Positions 1-8,757 of a stretch of DNA of 64,000 nt are shown here, one piece after another. Under the pieces are notes generated by a model. The model ran no database searches. It worked only from the letters and a program-made list of their open reading frames with translations, and was not told where the DNA came from. The DNA is taken from the NCBI GenBank assembly GCA_965250265.1, contig CBDFNO010000009.1:248001-312000 (forward strand), in the 5' to 3' direction. The first letter of the stretch is position 1; each line of letters opens with the position of its first letter. This stretch comes from PRS1 sp965250265 (GTDB lineage Bacteria > Bacteroidota > Bacteroidia > Flavobacteriales > Flavobacteriaceae). The position numbers and the translations under genes are program-made.

Positions 1-2
1 GA

Positions 3-731
3 ACCATTCGAACAACTACCGGAGACTACAGGTACCTTGAAGGTGTTATGGATGGTAGCCAACTAAAATTATCTACTTTTGATGGCGCTCATGCGTTCCT
101 GTTTACTGCTGATGTTTCAAATTCGATAATGCAAGGAACTTTTTATTCTGGGAATCATTATAAGGCATTATTTAAAGCAGAGATTAACGCTAATTACGAA
201 TTGCCTCATGAAGATACCTTAACTTTTCTAAATGAAGATTATGAGAGTCTGGAATTTTCTTTTCCTGATGAAACAGGAAAACTAATATCTCTTACTGATG
301 ATCGATTTAAAAACAAAGTAGTACTTGTTCAAATAATGGGAACCTGGTGTCCTAACTGCATAGATGAAAGTAAATATTATTCCGAGTTTTATAAAAGCAA
401 TAAAGATAAAGGATTAGAGATCGTAGCATTAGCTTTTGAATATGCTAAAACAAAAGAAAAAGCTTTTGCGGGAATTCAACGACTAAAAGAACATGTAAGT
501 ATTGAATATCCAATACTATTAGCACAGTTTGGCACATCTGATAAAGCTAAAGCGCAGGAAAAATTACCCATGTTAAATCATGTATTGTCATACCCAACCA
601 CAATTTTTATTGATAAAAAAGGAACTGTACGCAAAATACATACAGGCTTTAACGGACCTGCAACAGGTGAGAAATATGTTTCTTTTCAATATGAATTTAG
701 CAGTTTTATAGAAACCCTTTTAAATGAATAG
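3..731 (+). CDS. TlpA-like thioredoxin-fold protein, 5' end cut off by the window
   Basis: The reading frame is open from the left edge of the window; the first ATG at 48 lies inside conserved-looking sequence (TTGDYRYLEG before it), so the gene begins upstream. The C-terminal half is a thioredoxin fold with the redox motif WCPNC (CxxC) following the strand VVLVQIMGTW, and a later SYPTT stretch that fits the cis-proline loop. TlpA/ResA proteins act outside the cytoplasm as thiol-disulfide reductases. The N-terminal half, which usually carries an extra all-beta domain in Bacteroidota members, is only partly visible, and the signal peptide would lie outside the window. The next gene starts 18 bases later on the same strand, so the two may be co-transcribed. 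The family is secure, the substrate unknown. Confidence 0.85.
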   Translation, partial: TIRTTTGDYRYLEGVMDGSQLKLSTFDGAHAFLFTADVSNSIMQGTFYSGNHYKALFKAEINANYELPHEDTLTFLNEDYESLEFSFPDETGKLISLTDDRFKNKVVLVQIMGTWCPNCIDESKYYSEFYKSNKDKGLEIVALAFEYAKTKEKAFAGIQRLKEHVSIEYPILLAQFGTSDKAKAQEKLPMLNHVLSYPTTIFIDKKGTVRKIHTGFNGPATGEKYVSFQYEFSSFIETLLNE

Positions 732-749
732 TTTTTTGTAAATTACCTT

Positions 750-1823
750 ATGTTAAAACGTATTTTCACATTTTTATTTTTGCTAGGTATTTTACAGTCT
801 TTGGTTTCTCAAACCTTAGATACTTTAAAAGTTGGTTATGCCAATGCACCTCCATTTCTTATTAAAACAAATGATGGTTTAGATGGCGTTAATGGATTGC
901 TTTGGGGCCAAATGGCTAAAGACTTAAATCTGGAGTACCAATTGATACTCATGGAGTTTTCAGACATGCTAAAAGCCTTAGAGGAAGGAACTATTGATGT
1001 GAGTATTAATCCACTTACTATTACCAGTGAGAGAAGTAAAAACTTTAATTTTACTGATTCGTTCTATGCATCTAACTCTACCATTGCAGTGATTCAGTTG
1101 TCTGGATTTCAAAAACTCATGATGTTTGTCAAAAGTTTTTTGAATGTTAATTTCATTAAAGGATTATTAGGCCTTTTGTTTATCATTTTTGTTTTTGGAT
1201 TTATAGGCTGGTTATTTGAAAGAAAACATAACCCTGAACATTTTAGAAATGGATTAAGAGGAATTTGGGATGGATTATGGTGGTCTGCAGTAACATTAAC
1301 AACAGTTGGTTATGGTGATAAAGCTCCTCAAAGTCCTAAGGGGAAAATAGCAGCATTAGTACTTATGTTTACAGGGTTATTATTTATTTCTGGACTAACG
1401 GCAAGTATAGCATCTAATTTAACAGTTAACCAAATTAATAGGTCTACTACTAATATCAATGATTTTAAAGAACGTTCAGTTGGCACAGTAAAAAGCTCGA
1501 GCACTATTGAGTATTTGAAATCTCGGTTTTTTAAAAATATTAAAGAATATAATAACGTAGAATTAGGATTAGAAGATTTGAAGGCAAAAAAAATTGATGC
1601 TTTTATATACGATGAACCAATTTTAAAATATCGGATAAGCCAAGATTCTTCTTTCTCAAAAATTGAAATTTTACCCTTAAAATTTGATATTCAATTTTAT
1701 GCATTTGCACTTTCAAAAAAGAATGAATCATTAGAAAAATTGCTGTCTCAAAAAATGCTAGAAATTATTGAAAGCCATCAATGGCAAGTTATTTTAAATG
1801 AGTATGGTATCTCTGAGCTATAA
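750..1823 (+). CDS. GluR0-type ligand-gated potassium channel (ionotropic glutamate receptor-like)
   Basis: The 357-residue protein has the layout of prokaryotic ionotropic glutamate receptors. An N-terminal signal peptide (about residues 1-20) is followed by the first half of a periplasmic solute-binding domain (about 22-115, beginning LKVGYANAPPF). Then come a membrane helix (about 131-155), a pore loop with the potassium selectivity filter TVGYGD (T185-D190), a second membrane helix (about 200-222), and the second half of the binding domain (about 225-350). Such channels assemble as tetramers in the inner membrane and open to K+ when a ligand, often an amino acid, binds outside. The ligand cannot be read from the sequence. 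The start is supported by the signal peptide MLKRIFTFLFLLG. Family assignment is confident because the split binding domain and exact filter occur together. Confidence 0.88.
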   Translation: MLKRIFTFLFLLGILQSLVSQTLDTLKVGYANAPPFLIKTNDGLDGVNGLLWGQMAKDLNLEYQLILMEFSDMLKALEEGTIDVSINPLTITSERSKNFNFTDSFYASNSTIAVIQLSGFQKLMMFVKSFLNVNFIKGLLGLLFIIFVFGFIGWLFERKHNPEHFRNGLRGIWDGLWWSAVTLTTVGYGDKAPQSPKGKIAALVLMFTGLLFISGLTASIASNLTVNQINRSTTNINDFKERSVGTVKSSSTIEYLKSRFFKNIKEYNNVELGLEDLKAKKIDAFIYDEPILKYRISQDSSFSKIEILPLKFDIQFYAFALSKKNESLEKLLSQKMLEIIESHQWQVILNEYGISEL

Positions 1824-1958
1824 AAGTAATTAGTAGAACTCGTGATCTCAGCGAAAACTCCTAATTTTTCATAATTATTCGTTAATTAACACAACTGTAA
1901 CATCATAAAAAGTATTAGTTTTTAATTTTAAAGTTATATAACTAAAACCAAAATTCTT

Positions 1959-3071
1959 ATGAAAAAAATCAACCATTTTTTATCTATGGGAACATTGATG
2001 CTATGTCTGTTCCTTGTAACTATTAATGCAAACGCACAATTAGATACGCCAAGAGGTAGTCAAAATGCTACCGTTACCCAAACCGTTGGGATTACTAAAA
2101 TTTATATTAATTATTCCAGACCTAGCGTAAACGATCGTGAAATTTGGGGCAAATTAGTACCTTATGGTATGAACAACCTTGGCTTCGGAACCGCTACCGA
2201 ATCGCCATGGCGAGCAGGAGCAAATGAAAACACAATTATTAAATTTACTAACGATGTTACTATTGAAGGACAAACTTTAAAAGCAGGTAAGTATGGATTA
2301 CATATGATAATAAAAGAGGATGGAGGAGCAACCGTTATCTTTTCGAAAAACTATACAGCTTGGGGAAGCTTTTTCTATGAGCCTTCTGAAGATGCTTTAC
2401 GTGTAGATGTACAAACTGCTGCTATTGTACATACAGAGCAACTGACTTTCGATTTTATTAACGTAGATGCCACATCTGCAACTGCTGTACTTAATTGGGA
2501 AAAGAAACAAATACCATTTAAGGTTGAGGTAGATGTTACTAACATTGTGTTAGCAGATATTAGACACAAACTTCAAAATCAGCCAGGATTTAGTCGGCAA
2601 ACCTGGGAACAAGCTGCTAATTTTGCTTCAAATAATGGAGGAGATTTGGACGAAGCATTGGTTTGGATAAATAATGCCATTGCAGGACAATTCTATAGTA
2701 AGCAAGATTTTAATAATACCAATATTAAAGCTGGAATTTTAAACAAGCTGGGTAAACAAGAAGAAGCTATAGCCTCAATGGAAGCGTTTTTACCACAAGC
2801 CACTATTTTTGAAGTACATCAATATGGAAGACAGCTCATTGGTTTTGGGTTAAAGGATAAGGCTTTAGAAGTGTTTAAAATGAATGCTGAAAAGAATAAA
2901 GATACTTGGCCAGTTCACTATGGATTAGCAAGAGCATATTCTGCAAAGGGAGAATACAAAACTGCTTTAAAGCATTTAACTATGTCTCTTGCAAACGCAC
3001 CAAATGCGGCAAGTAAGGGTAGAGTACAGGCTAATATTGATAAATTAGAAAAAGGAGAAGACATCAATTAA
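1959..3071 (+). CDS. DUF2911 and TPR secreted protein
   Basis: A signal peptide (residues 1-27, ending ANAQ) leads into a DUF2911 domain. Its family hallmark is visible at YINYSRPSVNDREIWG and the following LVPYG, residues about 48-72, and it continues to about residue 180 (DVTIEGQTLKAGKYGLHMI is typical). The C-terminal 150 residues are alpha-helical with tetratricopeptide repeats, for example WPVHYGLARAYSAKGEYKTA. DUF2911 proteins are common exported proteins of Bacteroidota with no established reaction; TPRs normally bind partner proteins. It has its own intergenic region upstream (135 bases) and a strong terminator downstream, so it is probably a single-gene unit. Confidence 0.85.
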   Translation: MKKINHFLSMGTLMLCLFLVTINANAQLDTPRGSQNATVTQTVGITKIYINYSRPSVNDREIWGKLVPYGMNNLGFGTATESPWRAGANENTIIKFTNDVTIEGQTLKAGKYGLHMIIKEDGGATVIFSKNYTAWGSFFYEPSEDALRVDVQTAAIVHTEQLTFDFINVDATSATAVLNWEKKQIPFKVEVDVTNIVLADIRHKLQNQPGFSRQTWEQAANFASNNGGDLDEALVWINNAIAGQFYSKQDFNNTNIKAGILNKLGKQEEAIASMEAFLPQATIFEVHQYGRQLIGFGLKDKALEVFKMNAEKNKDTWPVHYGLARAYSAKGEYKTALKHLTMSLANAPNAASKGRVQANIDKLEKGEDIN

Positions 3072-3102
3072 AAACCGAGACGTTATTTCTGTTTTGTTTT
3101 TT

Positions 3103-3146
3103 AAGGCTCAACCGCCCGATAACTATCGGGAAGGTTGGGCTTTTTT
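3103..3146. terminator. Intrinsic terminator, usable from both sides
   Basis: A two-part hairpin: outer arms AAGGCTCAACC (3103-3113) and GGTTGGGCTT (3133-3142), inner arms CCCGAT and ATCGGG around AACT, followed by a T run at 3141-3146. It lies between converging genes, and an A-rich flank on the left side would also give a T run on the minus strand. Confidence 0.85.
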
Positions 3147-3165
3147 ATTTGTATTATATTGAAAA

Positions 3166-3603
3166 TCAATCCCAAACAAATTTCCAGGAGCCATCAGATT
3201 GACGTTTCCATACCGTATGAAAAACACCTTTGTCTTCAAGAGTATTCCCTATAGAATCTGTGTATTTATAAACGTATTTTCCATACGTATATCCTAAATC
3301 TCCTGAAGCAGAAACATCAACAAAATCAGGACTCCATGATAAATTCTTTGAGGTGCTTTTTTCAAGATGTTTGTCAATGGCAACTTTACCAATAACTAAA
3401 GAACCTCGTTTTAAAACTGCATCATCGGCCGCATAATATAAAAAAGCGTCATGTATACCTTCTTTTTTAGCCATGTTCGCAAAATCTTCTTCAGCTTGAC
3501 GAATTTCCTGTTTCCATTTCTCAATAGAATCAGTTTTGGTTTCAGTAGTGCATGAGTTGAATAATAGAAAAGAGATAATTAAGCAGAGTGATAATTTTTT
3601 CAT
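3166..3603 (-). CDS. SnoaL/DUF4440-like lipoprotein
   Basis: The 145-residue product has a lipoprotein signal peptide with a lipobox-like LLFNSC (Cys18), so it is probably membrane-anchored in the envelope. The remainder fits the NTF2/SnoaL-like fold of DUF4440 proteins: an N-terminal helix (IRQAEEDFANMAKKEG), AFLYYAADDAVLKRG, and C-terminal strands GDLGYTYGKYVYKY and GVFHTVWKRQSDGSWKFVWD. Family members range from ketosteroid-isomerase-like enzymes to non-catalytic binding proteins; no catalytic residues can be assigned here. It follows recG by 12 bases on the same strand and is probably read from the same transcript, although a functional link is unlikely. Confidence 0.75.
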   Translation of the reverse strand: MKKLSLCLIISFLLFNSCTTETKTDSIEKWKQEIRQAEEDFANMAKKEGIHDAFLYYAADDAVLKRGSLVIGKVAIDKHLEKSTSKNLSWSPDFVDVSASGDLGYTYGKYVYKYTDSIGNTLEDKGVFHTVWKRQSDGSWKFVWD

Positions 3604-3615
3604 AATGTTTAAAAT

Positions 3616-5721
3616 TTAACTAATATAATTCCAAATATTCTTGTATTTACTTATTTCACTATAAGTGTGTAAAATCGTTTTATTTTCAGGATTTTTAAGC
3701 GAAGGATCTTTCGTGAGAATCTTTTTTGCATGATGCCTTGCGTGGAGTAAAATGTCGTTATCCTTTATAATATCAGCAATTTTAAGGTTTAGAACACCAC
3801 TTTGCTGTGTTCCCATAATATCTCCAGGACCACGAAGTCGAAGATCTACTTCAGCAATTTCAAAACCATCGTTGGTTCTTACCATCGTTTCTAATCTTGT
3901 TTTACTGTCGTTACTCAACTTGTAACTTGTCATTAAAATACAATAGCTTTGTTCGGCACCACGACCTACACGACCTCGAAGCTGATGTAATTGTGATAAA
4001 CCAAAGCGTTCTGCACTTTCTATTATCATAACCGAAGCATTAGGTACATCAACACCAACCTCAATAACTGTCGTAGCTACCATTATTTGAGTCTCACCTT
4101 TAATAAAACGTTGCATTTCAAATTCTTTGTCTGCTGGTTTCATTCGACCATGAACTATTGAGATTTGATAATCTGGTAAAGGAAAATCTCTAACGATGCT
4201 TTCATAGCCATCCATCAAATCCTTATAATCTAGGGTTGCACTTTCCTGAATTAATGGATAGACAATATACACTTGTCTTCCATTTGCAATTTCCTCTCTC
4301 ATAAATCTAAAAACTTTTAGTCTGTTTTTATCAAAACGATGAACAGTTTTTATCGACTTTCTTCCAGGGGGTAATTCGTCAATTATCGAGACGTCTAAAT
4401 CGCCATATACAGACATTGCCAATGTCCTCGGAATTGGTGTTGCAGTCATTACCAAAATATGTGGAGGAGAAGTATTTTTTTTCCATAATTTACTCCTTTG
4501 AGCGACTCCAAATCGATGCTGCTCATCGATGATTGCGAGCCCTAAATTTTTAAACTTTACCTTATCTTCGAGTAGGGCATGAGTGCCAATTAGGATTTGT
4601 AATTCGCCATTTTCGAGAGATTCATGAATTTTTCGTCTTTTTAAAGTTTTACTTGAACCAGTAAGTAGTTTAATGCTGATATTCAATTCATTACATATAT
4701 CAAGTAAACCATTGTAGTGCTGTACTGACAAAATTTCAGTCGGAGCCATAAAGCAAGCTTGAAAACCGTTGTCAAGTGCTATAAACATTGACATTAACGC
4801 TACTATGGTCTTTCCTGATCCTACATCACCTTGTAAAAGTCGATTCATCTGTGCATTGCTCCCTAAATCGTTTCTAATTTCTTTAATAACTCGTTTTTGC
4901 GCATTGGTTAATTCGAATACTAATTGGGTTTCAAAAAAGGTGTTAAAGTAGTCACCAACTTTTGTAAATGGAAAGCCCTTAATTTTTGATTTATGGATTA
5001 AATTTTTGAGAATTAATTGCAATTGAATGTAAAATAATTCTTCAAATTTCAGTCGATATTGAGCCTTTGATAATAGCTCTTGATTTTTCGGAAAATGAAC
5101 ATTAAAAAGGGCATCAGATTTTGAAATTAATTTTAATTCTGAAATTAGATTATCTGATAATGTTTCAGTAAATATTCCTTTAGTTTCTGTAAACAATTGT
5201 TGCATGATTTTACTAATCACACGATTTGAAATGCCTTTGTTGGCTAATTTCTCAGTAGATGGATAAATAGGTTGCATCGCAGAACGAAGATTTTTTTTAT
5301 AGTCTTCTAACAATTCCATTTCCGGATGCGGCATATTAAATTTTCCATTAAACCAATTGGTTTTTCCAAAAATCACATAGTCTTTATCAAATTTTAAGCT
5401 TTCACGAATCCATTTATGTCCACGAAACCACACTAGTTCTATCTCTCCGGTATCATCCTTAAACCTTGCTACCAAACGCTTACCACGTTTTTGCTGAACT
5501 TCGTGTACGTCGACTATTTGCCCAATAACCTGTACATCTGCATTGTTGCGTTGTAGTTGATTTATTTTATAAAATTGTGTTCTGTCAATATATCTATTTG
5601 GAAATAAGTTGATTAGATCTTGATATGTATGAATTCCAAGCTCACTCCGTAGTAATTTGGCACGGTTTGGTCCTACACCTTTTAGATAATCTATCGGAGT
5701 TTGAAGAAAATTTGTATTCAT
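3616..5721 (-). CDS. recG: ATP-dependent DNA helicase RecG
   Basis: RecG remodels stalled replication forks and Holliday junctions. At 701 residues it has the normal length. An N-terminal wedge/OB domain is present (PIDYLKGVGPNRAKLL at residues 7-22, then QVIGQIVDVHEVQQKRGKR). The helicase core shows Walker A GDVGSGKT (about residue 300), the DExH box as DEQH in IIDEQHRFGVAQR (about 397), motif III MTATPIPRTLAM, and the C-terminal motifs TTVIEVGVDVPNASVM and QLRGRVGRG. The C-terminal RecG wrap is present (GPGDIMGTQQSG). The start ATG at 5721 gives the family's usual N-terminus. It is the first gene of a two-gene unit with the lipoprotein gene at 3166. Confidence 0.97.
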   Translation of the reverse strand: MNTNFLQTPIDYLKGVGPNRAKLLRSELGIHTYQDLINLFPNRYIDRTQFYKINQLQRNNADVQVIGQIVDVHEVQQKRGKRLVARFKDDTGEIELVWFRGHKWIRESLKFDKDYVIFGKTNWFNGKFNMPHPEMELLEDYKKNLRSAMQPIYPSTEKLANKGISNRVISKIMQQLFTETKGIFTETLSDNLISELKLISKSDALFNVHFPKNQELLSKAQYRLKFEELFYIQLQLILKNLIHKSKIKGFPFTKVGDYFNTFFETQLVFELTNAQKRVIKEIRNDLGSNAQMNRLLQGDVGSGKTIVALMSMFIALDNGFQACFMAPTEILSVQHYNGLLDICNELNISIKLLTGSSKTLKRRKIHESLENGELQILIGTHALLEDKVKFKNLGLAIIDEQHRFGVAQRSKLWKKNTSPPHILVMTATPIPRTLAMSVYGDLDVSIIDELPPGRKSIKTVHRFDKNRLKVFRFMREEIANGRQVYIVYPLIQESATLDYKDLMDGYESIVRDFPLPDYQISIVHGRMKPADKEFEMQRFIKGETQIMVATTVIEVGVDVPNASVMIIESAERFGLSQLHQLRGRVGRGAEQSYCILMTSYKLSNDSKTRLETMVRTNDGFEIAEVDLRLRGPGDIMGTQQSGVLNLKIADIIKDNDILLHARHHAKKILTKDPSLKNPENKTILHTYSEISKYKNIWNYIS

Positions 5722-5786
5722 TATAACGAAAATAGGTTATTTGATGATAATCTTAAAATGACAATAGACTATTTGCCCTCAAAAAC

Positions 5787-5813
5787 AATGAGTACACCAC
5801 TCATCATTGAGTG
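5787..5813. promoter_or_regulatory. Dyad-symmetric operator-like site upstream of the sensor kinase
   Basis: The perfect dyad CACTCA-TCAT-TGAGTG lies at 5798-5813, with a further half-site AATGAGT at 5787-5793. More ACTCA half-sites follow at 5851-5856 (TACTCA) and 5873-5879 (TACTCAA). A closely similar dyad occurs at 8622-8637, upstream of the giant gene. This spacing and arm length would suit a dimeric HTH regulator such as the LuxR-type protein encoded at 7980. The dyad is seen directly; its role is inferred. Confidence 0.5.
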
Positions 5814-5910
5814 TATTTCATGTCAGATAGTATAATTATGTATAATTTTCTACTCAAATTCACTAACTTTCATACTCAATATTTTAATAATACTAACCAG
5901 CCAATCATAA

Positions 5911-7974
5911 ATGAAGCAAAAGCTACTTCATATATTTCTTAATCAATATGTAATTGCTGGTTTAATTGCTTTGGGTATTATTTATATTCTACCTGGTTAT
6001 TTCAATAAATATAAGGTTGAATTGGTTGAGCAGGATAAAGTCAGTAAATCAAAAGTGTTTTATGAAGATTTGGATAATGACAATAAGAGTGAAAAGATTT
6101 TATATCGAAAGAATACGGCTGATAATGCAAGCATGATGATTTATGCATCCAATGGAGATTTATTAGATCAATGGAATTATAATTCTAATATTTTAAATGA
6201 CAATGATAATAGATTATGGTTTTTCGATCTCAATAATAATGGTTTTAAAGAAATATATTCAATAACTAAAAAAGTTGACTCTGTTTTTTTAAATATATTA
6301 GAACCACTAGTAAAAAATGGTATTGATCGTAAGCATATTTTTTTAGATACCATTGTACCTTTTAACAAGGAATATACAGTTTATCCTAGTGATGATGCAT
6401 TAAGATTAGACTCTAAGAAAGAAATAGTATTTGCGTTAACAGCTGGTTATTCGGGTTATCCAAGAAGATTATATAAATATAATTTTACTACTAATACTGT
6501 ACTTACATCTGCCCACCTTACGAATCCTTCTAATGTTAATGAAGTTACAGATTTAAATAATAATGGCGCTAGCGAGATATTGCTTTCATCACATTCGGCA
6601 GGAAATACAATTGATTCTATTTATACAAAGCGTTCTGATTATAGTTCGTGGCTTATGGTTCTGGATAGTGATCTAAGCTTTCTTTTCGAACCTATTGAAA
6701 TTAAATCTGAATTTTCAGGGTTAAACAATTTTAGTTTTAAGAAGAATGGTGAAAAAAAAATACTGACTTATTTTAATTCTAAGCAAATGGAGGTTTTACC
6801 TCCAAAATTATTAGTTACATCTCTAGAAGGTGTTATTGAGAAAGAACATATTTTAGCAAATGGTCGTTATAGACTTTTTAAAAATCCAGATAATAATGAA
6901 GAATTGTATGTATATAATAGAGATAGTGGACTTTTACTTGTGTTAGATTATTATTTTAAAGAGCACAAAACCTATAATTTAGGAACAAAGAATGATTTAT
7001 CTCATTTCGATATTGATGGCGATGGAGCACATGAGTGGATTAAAAAATCGTATAATAATTATTCCATTTCAATACATAGTAAAAACTTTACTAATGAATT
7101 AAAGTTTTCATTACCTAGCACATCTAATATAGGAGTTGCTCACAGTTTTAAAAAAATTAATGATTTAGAGCACGAAATTCTTTTTCAAAAAGGAGATGAA
7201 TATTATGTTTATAATTATTCCGAAAACCAATATTACTTATTAAAATATCCTTTTTATTTGTGTGTTTATGGTATAGTAATGGCATTGGTATTATTGATTG
7301 CAAAAGGTCAAAAAATCAGACTTGAAAAACAACAAGCCATTACTAATAAGATTTCCGAACTACAAATAAAAACCATTAAAAACCAGGTGGATCCTCATTT
7401 TGTGTTTAATGCCATTAACACCATTAGCGAAATGACCTTAATGGATAATAAGCTGGAAGCCGATAGATTTATTAGTCATTTTTCTAAATTCATGCGTAAT
7501 ACCTTAATGCATTCCGATAAGATTTCTACTACCTTAAAAGAAGAGTTAGATTATGTAGAGAATTTTATTAAGCTGCAACGCATACGTTATAGTAATAAGT
7601 TTGATTATATTATTAATATTAGTAAAAATGTAGATGTAAAAACCATAGTTCCAAAACATGTATTATTTACCTATGTTGAGAATGCGATTAAACATGGATT
7701 AGCTTTAAAAGAAAATGGATTGTTACAGATTGTTGCTAAAATCAAAAAAGGAAAATTATCTCTATCGATTGAAGATAATGGTTTAGGGATGAGATCTATA
7801 AAACAAAATAAAAAGGAATCTACAGGTAGTGGTTTAGGTATTATGGAACAGATTTACGATTTATATGCTAAACTATATAAACGTAAGATTAGCCATAGTA
7901 TTATCGAATTAAAAGATGCTGAAAACAATAAAGCAGGTTTAAGAGTTGAAGTATTAATAGAAAATAAAAAATAA
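5911..7974 (+). CDS. LytS-type sensor histidine kinase with FG-GAP-like extracytoplasmic repeats
   Basis: The protein (687 residues) has a membrane helix at about 13-30, a large extracytoplasmic region of about 415 residues, and a second helix at about 446-466 followed by the kinase. The outer region contains repeated Asp/Asn-rich loops resembling FG-GAP/VCBS calcium loops: DLDNDNKSEK, DLNNNGFKEIY, DLNNNGASEIL and DIDGDGAHEW. This suggests a beta-propeller sensor. The kinase is of the His_kinase (LytS/YehU) class: phospho-acceptor His496 in QVDPHFVFNAINTI, an N-box at VENAIKHGL, and ATP-lid glycines in EDNGLGM and GSGLGI. It would phosphorylate the response regulator encoded 5 bases downstream. 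LytS-type kinases commonly partner with LytTR regulators; here the partner has a LuxR output. The signal sensed is unknown. Confidence 0.9.
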   Translation: MKQKLLHIFLNQYVIAGLIALGIIYILPGYFNKYKVELVEQDKVSKSKVFYEDLDNDNKSEKILYRKNTADNASMMIYASNGDLLDQWNYNSNILNDNDNRLWFFDLNNNGFKEIYSITKKVDSVFLNILEPLVKNGIDRKHIFLDTIVPFNKEYTVYPSDDALRLDSKKEIVFALTAGYSGYPRRLYKYNFTTNTVLTSAHLTNPSNVNEVTDLNNNGASEILLSSHSAGNTIDSIYTKRSDYSSWLMVLDSDLSFLFEPIEIKSEFSGLNNFSFKKNGEKKILTYFNSKQMEVLPPKLLVTSLEGVIEKEHILANGRYRLFKNPDNNEELYVYNRDSGLLLVLDYYFKEHKTYNLGTKNDLSHFDIDGDGAHEWIKKSYNNYSISIHSKNFTNELKFSLPSTSNIGVAHSFKKINDLEHEILFQKGDEYYVYNYSENQYYLLKYPFYLCVYGIVMALVLLIAKGQKIRLEKQQAITNKISELQIKTIKNQVDPHFVFNAINTISEMTLMDNKLEADRFISHFSKFMRNTLMHSDKISTTLKEELDYVENFIKLQRIRYSNKFDYIINISKNVDVKTIVPKHVLFTYVENAIKHGLALKENGLLQIVAKIKKGKLSLSIEDNGLGMRSIKQNKKESTGSGLGIMEQIYDLYAKLYKRKISHSIIELKDAENNKAGLRVEVLIENKK

Positions 7975-7979
7975 TATAT

Positions 7980-8546
7980 ATGCAAAGCAATAAAATTAAA
8001 GTGGTTTTGATAGATGATGAGACACGAGCATTAAACCGTATGAAACTATTGCTTAATAACTTTCCAGAGATTGAAATATTGGAACAATTTGAAAATGCCG
8101 AATTAGGTATAGTGTATATTTTAAAACACGAACCAGACCTTGTGTTTTTGGATGTTGAAATGCCAGGAAAATCAGGATTAGAACTGGCAGATGAGGTAAA
8201 TAAAAACAACCTGAACACTAAAATAATTTTTGTATCTGCATACCAACACTATGCCATTAAAGCCATCAAACAATATGCTTTCGACTATTTATTAAAACCT
8301 ATAAATATTGATGAATTAAAAACAACCATTGAGCGTTATAAAGCAAAACTTCAAATTAATTTAAGTAAACGTGAGTTTGATATTATTCGTTTAATAGGTA
8401 AGGGTTTAAACTCTAAAACTATTGGAGTGCAACTCTTTATTAGTCGACATACAGTTGATACATATCGACGTACCATTCTCGAAAAAACAGGCTGTAAAAA
8501 CTCTGCTGAGTTGATTAGTTATGCCACCAAAAATAATTTGATCTAA
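7980..8546 (+). CDS. Response regulator with receiver and LuxR-type HTH domain
   Basis: A receiver domain fills residues 5-120, with acidic pocket D12/D13, phospho-acceptor Asp58 (DLVFLDVEMPGKSG) and conserved Lys in DYLLKPI. A LuxR/GerE-type DNA-binding domain follows at about 125-188 (LSKREFDIIRLIGKGLNSKT, then ISRHTVDTYRRTILEKTG). At 188 residues the linker is short, as in NarL-family regulators. The gene starts 5 bases after the kinase gene, so the two form a two-component pair. The giant gene begins 212 bases downstream with a dyad site in between, making it the best candidate target, and a similar dyad before the kinase suggests autoregulation. Those targets are inferred. Confidence 0.93.
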   Translation: MQSNKIKVVLIDDETRALNRMKLLLNNFPEIEILEQFENAELGIVYILKHEPDLVFLDVEMPGKSGLELADEVNKNNLNTKIIFVSAYQHYAIKAIKQYAFDYLLKPINIDELKTTIERYKAKLQINLSKREFDIIRLIGKGLNSKTIGVQLFISRHTVDTYRRTILEKTGCKNSAELISYATKNNLI

Positions 8547-8604
8547 CAACCAACTATCTCCTATACAGCTTATCCTAATTTTTATCATTTTGGTCGTAAT
8601 TCTT

Positions 8605-8640
8605 ACTATTGAGGTGTATAACTCTCATTATTGAGTAGTA
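8605..8640. promoter_or_regulatory. Operator-like dyad upstream of the giant T9SS gene
   Basis: CTCTCATTATTGAGTA (8622-8637) aligns with the dyad before the kinase gene (CACTCATCATTGAGTG) at 13 of 16 positions and keeps the core CTCA-N4-TGAG. An extra half-site ATTGAG lies at 8608-8613 next to GTGTAT, the same hexamer that follows the first dyad. The site sits about 120 bases before the ATG at 8758; the other dyad is about 98 bases before its gene. Shared control by the response regulator at 7980 is an inference. Confidence 0.5.
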
Positions 8641-8757
8641 ATACAAGTCATGTTGATACTATATTTAGTTGATTAATTACTAATCATTCTTTCCCCAAAT
8701 TTTTACATCAAATTATGCATGATAAATATTGTTATCATGTAATTAAAAAATAATTTT

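Noticed and set aside
5799..5812. Dyad considered as a terminator of recG-strand or kinase transcripts
   Set aside because: The arms are only six bases, there is no T run, and it lies upstream of both divergent genes, so a protein-binding site fits better.
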